Shown here in pieces: positions 7,946-9,958 of a DNA stretch of 9,958 nucleotides; position 1 is the first letter of the stretch, and every line of letters begins with the position of its first letter. The position numbers were made by a program, and so were the translations under genes. The notes under the pieces were generated by a model, which did no database searches, was not told the origin of the DNA, and saw nothing but the letters and a program-made list of their open reading frames with translations. Source of the DNA: Pseudomonas sp. (GTDB lineage: Bacteria; Pseudomonadota; Gammaproteobacteria; Pseudomonadales; Pseudomonadaceae); contig JARDZH010000033.1 of assembly GCA_029240955.1 (NCBI GenBank), forward strand, positions 1 through 9,958, given 5' to 3'.

Positions 7946-9469
7946 CTACTGCACCTCAACTGCCAGACTGTCGCTGATCTTCTTCTGCCAGATCGCCGGG
8001 CCGGTGATGTGTACCGACTCGCCATTGGCATCGACGGCGACGGTCACGGGCATGTCCTTGACCTCGAACTCGTAGATCGCTTCCATGCCCAGTTCGGCAA
8101 AGGCCACGACCTTGGATTTCTTGATCGCCTGAGCAACCAGATAAGCAGCACCGCCCACTGCCATCAGGTAAACAGCCTTGTGCTCCTTGATCGCTTCAAT
8201 GGCAGTCGGGCCACGTTCGGATTTACCGATCATGCCCAGCAGGCCCGTCTGATCGAGGATCTGACGGGTGAACTTGTCCATCCGCGTAGCCGTGGTCGGA
8301 CCAGCAGGGCCAACGACTTCTTCACGCACCGGATCGACCGGGCCGACGTAGTAGATGAAGCGACCTTTGAGGTCGACCGGCAGGGTTTCACCCTTGTTGA
8401 GCATCTCGACCATGCGCTTGTGCGCAGCATCGCGGCCGGTGAGCATCTTGCCGTTGAGCAGAACGGTTTCGCCCGGCTTCCAGCTCTGCACTTCTTCAGG
8501 CGTCAGCGTGTCGAGATTGACGCGGCGTGCCGACGGACCCGCTTCCCAAACGATTTCCGGGTAGGCATCCAGCGACGGCGCCTCGAGCTCGGCAGGGCCG
8601 GAGCCATCGAGCACGAAGTGCGCGTGGCGAGTGGCGGCGCAGTTGGGGATCATGCAGACCGGCAGCGAAGCAGCGTGGGTCGGGTAATCCATGATCTTTA
8701 CGTCGAGCACGGTCGTCAGGCCGCCCAGACCCTGAGCACCGATGCCCAGCTGGTTGACCTTTTCGAACAATTCCAGACGCATTTCTTCAATGCGGTTCTG
8801 CGGGCCACGTGCCTTGAGTTCGTGAATGTCGATGGACTCCATCAACACTTCCTTGGCCATGACCGCAGCTTTCTCGGCGGTGCCGCCGATACCGATACCC
8901 AGCATGCCCGGCGGGCACCAGCCGGCGCCCATGGTCGGCACGGTTTTCAGGACCCAGTCGACGATCGAATCGGACGGGTTGAGCATCGCCATCTTCGACT
9001 TGTTTTCCGAACCGCCGCCTTTGGCCGCAACGTCCACTTCGACGGTGTTGCCCGGCACGATGGAGTAATGGATGACCGCCGGCGTGTTGTCCTTGGTGTT
9101 CTTGCGAGCGCCTGCCGGGTCGGCCAGGATCGAAGCGCGCAGAACGTTTTCCGGCAGATTGTAGGCGCGACGCACGCCCTCGTTGATCATGTCGTCCAGG
9201 CCCATCGTCGCGCCGTCCCAACGTACATCCATGCCTACGCGCACGAACACGGTGACGATGCCGGTGTCCTGGCAGATCGGACGGTGGCCGGTTGCGCACA
9301 TGCGCGAGTTGATCAGGATCTGGGCAATGGAGTCGCGAGCCGCCGGCGATTCTTCACGCAGATACGCTTCGTGCATCGCCTGGATAAAATCCACGGGATG
9401 GTAGTAGGAAATGAACTGCAGGGCGTCGGCAACGCTCTGAATCAGGTCGTCTTGCTTGATCACGGTCAT
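7946..9469 (-). CDS. fumA: Fumarate hydratase, class I (iron-sulfur)
   Basis: This 507-residue class I fumarase catalyses the reversible hydration of fumarate to L-malate in the TCA cycle, in the cytoplasm, using an oxygen-sensitive [4Fe-4S] cluster. The N-terminal domain contains CQDTG with Cys66 and Asp68, GGGSENKSKM (151-160) and GWCPPGMLGIGIGG with Cys185. IPNCAATRHAHF carries Cys277. Cys66, Cys185 and Cys277 match the three-cysteine cluster spacing of the family. The C-terminal domain includes GPAGPTTATRMD and GGAAYLVAQAI. ATG 9469 has GAGGAG 8 bases upstream, and the length equals the usual Pseudomonas form. The frame stays open further upstream to about 9715, but that part overlaps the divergent ferredoxin-like gene and is not family-like. 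The gene ends at its own strong terminator and is intact. The symbol fumA is by class; Pseudomonas annotations often leave it unnamed. Confidence 0.96.
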   Translation of the reverse strand: MTVIKQDDLIQSVADALQFISYYHPVDFIQAMHEAYLREESPAARDSIAQILINSRMCATGHRPICQDTGIVTVFVRVGMDVRWDGATMGLDDMINEGVRRAYNLPENVLRASILADPAGARKNTKDNTPAVIHYSIVPGNTVEVDVAAKGGGSENKSKMAMLNPSDSIVDWVLKTVPTMGAGWCPPGMLGIGIGGTAEKAAVMAKEVLMESIDIHELKARGPQNRIEEMRLELFEKVNQLGIGAQGLGGLTTVLDVKIMDYPTHAASLPVCMIPNCAATRHAHFVLDGSGPAELEAPSLDAYPEIVWEAGPSARRVNLDTLTPEEVQSWKPGETVLLNGKMLTGRDAAHKRMVEMLNKGETLPVDLKGRFIYYVGPVDPVREEVVGPAGPTTATRMDKFTRQILDQTGLLGMIGKSERGPTAIEAIKEHKAVYLMAVGGAAYLVAQAIKKSKVVAFAELGMEAIYEFEVKDMPVTVAVDANGESVHITGPAIWQKKISDSLAVEVQ

Positions 9470-9582
9470 GCGGCGCGCTCCTCTATGGGGACGGGAACAT
9501 TCAATTACGCTATCGGCGAGCGGCTGGAGCCGCGGCATGAACCTGCGTTCAGCAGACCGAAGCGGGCGCAAAAAGGCGCGGC

Positions 9583-9588
9583 AGTATA
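9583..9588 (-). promoter_or_regulatory. Possible -10 element (TATACT) of the fumarase promoter
   Basis: TATACT on the minus strand, a 5/6 match to the sigma70 -10 consensus, lies about 115 bases upstream of the fumarase ATG in the gap facing the divergent pseudogene. No -35 with good spacing is evident; TTGTAC upstream has a 21-base spacer. This is a weak call from a short motif. Confidence 0.3.
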
Positions 9589-9613
9589 ACCCGGTCAATC
9601 GGCCAACCTGTAC

Positions 9614-9958
9614 AATCGCGAATATTTTCTGCGGGTGGCGGACAGCAATCTGCTCGACGCCCTGAATCAGGCGGGTTTGAGCGTGCCTTACAGCTGTCGG
9701 GCGGGCAGTTGCCATGCGTGTCTGGTGCGCTGCGTGTAGGGCGAGCCCGTCGACGCGCAGCCCGAAGCGCTGTCGCTCGACAAACGCCGCAAAGGCTGGC
9801 GGCTCGCCTGTCAGTGCCGAATCAGCGAAGACCTGTCTGTCGAGGTATTCGACCCCGCACCAGACGGCTTGCCCGCCGGAGTCCTGAGCTGCGACTGCTC
9901 AGCCCCAGTGTCCTGCGTCTGCGCGTGGAGCCCGAGCGTCCGCTGCGTTATCAGGCCG
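9614..9958 (+). pseudogene. Broken 2Fe-2S ferredoxin reductase-like gene, 3'-truncated by window edge
   Basis: The plus strand carries the N-terminal plant-type ferredoxin domain of an iron-sulfur-binding ferredoxin reductase, an electron-transfer flavoprotein type found in Pseudomonas. Readable pieces are SNLLDALNQAGLSVPYS, then the cluster loop CRAGSCHAC (C-x4-C-x2-C), then GWRLACQC with the fourth ligand, then SVEVFDP and DGLPAGVLSCD. The copy is damaged. TAG at 9737-9739 interrupts RCV|GEP, where CAG (Gln) would be the simplest ancestor. After GLPAGVLSCD the frame shifts near 9896-9898: TG-CTC where TGG-CTC would restore the sense. Beyond this, SPSVLRLRVEPERPLRYQA is in another frame. No ATG lies in frame at the 5' end; only GTG 9635, giving VADSNLLD, is available. 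The left boundary is approximate. The reductase part lies outside the window. Sequencing error could explain one lesion, less easily all of them. Confidence 0.82.

Noticed and set aside
7925..9589. A 554-codon open frame on the plus strand covering the whole fumarase gene
   Set aside because: It lies antisense to a strongly conserved class I fumarase and arises from GC-rich third positions. Its translation has no recognisable family motifs and no ribosome binding site was found.
9470..9715. An 82-residue N-terminal extension of fumarase
   Set aside because: The usual protein is 507 residues and starts at ATG 9469 with a good ribosome binding site. The extension is antisense to the ferredoxin-like pseudogene.
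1..9958. CRISPR array, tRNA, rRNA, insertion sequence or attachment site
   Set aside because: I saw no regularly spaced repeats, no tRNA cloverleaf-like stretch, no transposase reading frame and no flanking direct repeats around the toxin genes.

Overview
The window looks like a chromosomal segment of a Pseudomonas, probably of the syringae/fluorescens lineage. The evidence is the GC-rich codon use, a 507-residue class I fumarase of Pseudomonas type, a Pseudomonas-style ferredoxin reductase gene beside it, and a two-gene Tc (toxin complex) module of the kind known from plant- and insect-associated pseudomonads. The species call is inference; no rRNA or other marker gene is present.

Layout, left to right. 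Bases 1-477 (+) are the 3' part of a DJ-1/PfpI-family gene cut by the window edge. A short convergent intergenic gap (478-543) holds a perfect 10-bp hairpin. Bases 544-7682 (-) carry two large genes in one transcriptional unit: first a TcB-type protein (SpvB / propeller / TcdB architecture, 1441 aa from the preferred start), then a TcC-type RHS protein (938 aa), joined by a 4-base ATGA overlap. A gap of about 260 bases contains the strong intrinsic terminator of the next gene. Bases 7946-9469 (-) are an intact class I fumarate hydratase. Divergent from it, bases ~9614-9958 (+) hold the beginning of a ferredoxin-reductase-like gene that is visibly broken by an in-frame TAG, a one-base frameshift and no usable start. 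It runs off the window.

How it works together. Family knowledge says that TcB and the N-terminal RHS part of TcC assemble into a closed shell (cocoon). The shell holds the variable C-terminal part of TcC, which the RHS core cuts off autoproteolytically. A TcA pore normally docks on the TcB propeller and injects the toxin. No TcA is present here, so the pair must use a TcA encoded elsewhere or act differently. The most notable signal is in the enclosed C-terminal domain of TcC (about residues 648-938). It carries HEASH, then TxDxxY five residues later, then a downstream NADS. This is the motif layout of aspzincin (M35-type) zinc metalloendopeptidases and suggests a protease cargo. The fumarase and DJ-1 genes are ordinary housekeeping or stress genes that flank the toxin module.
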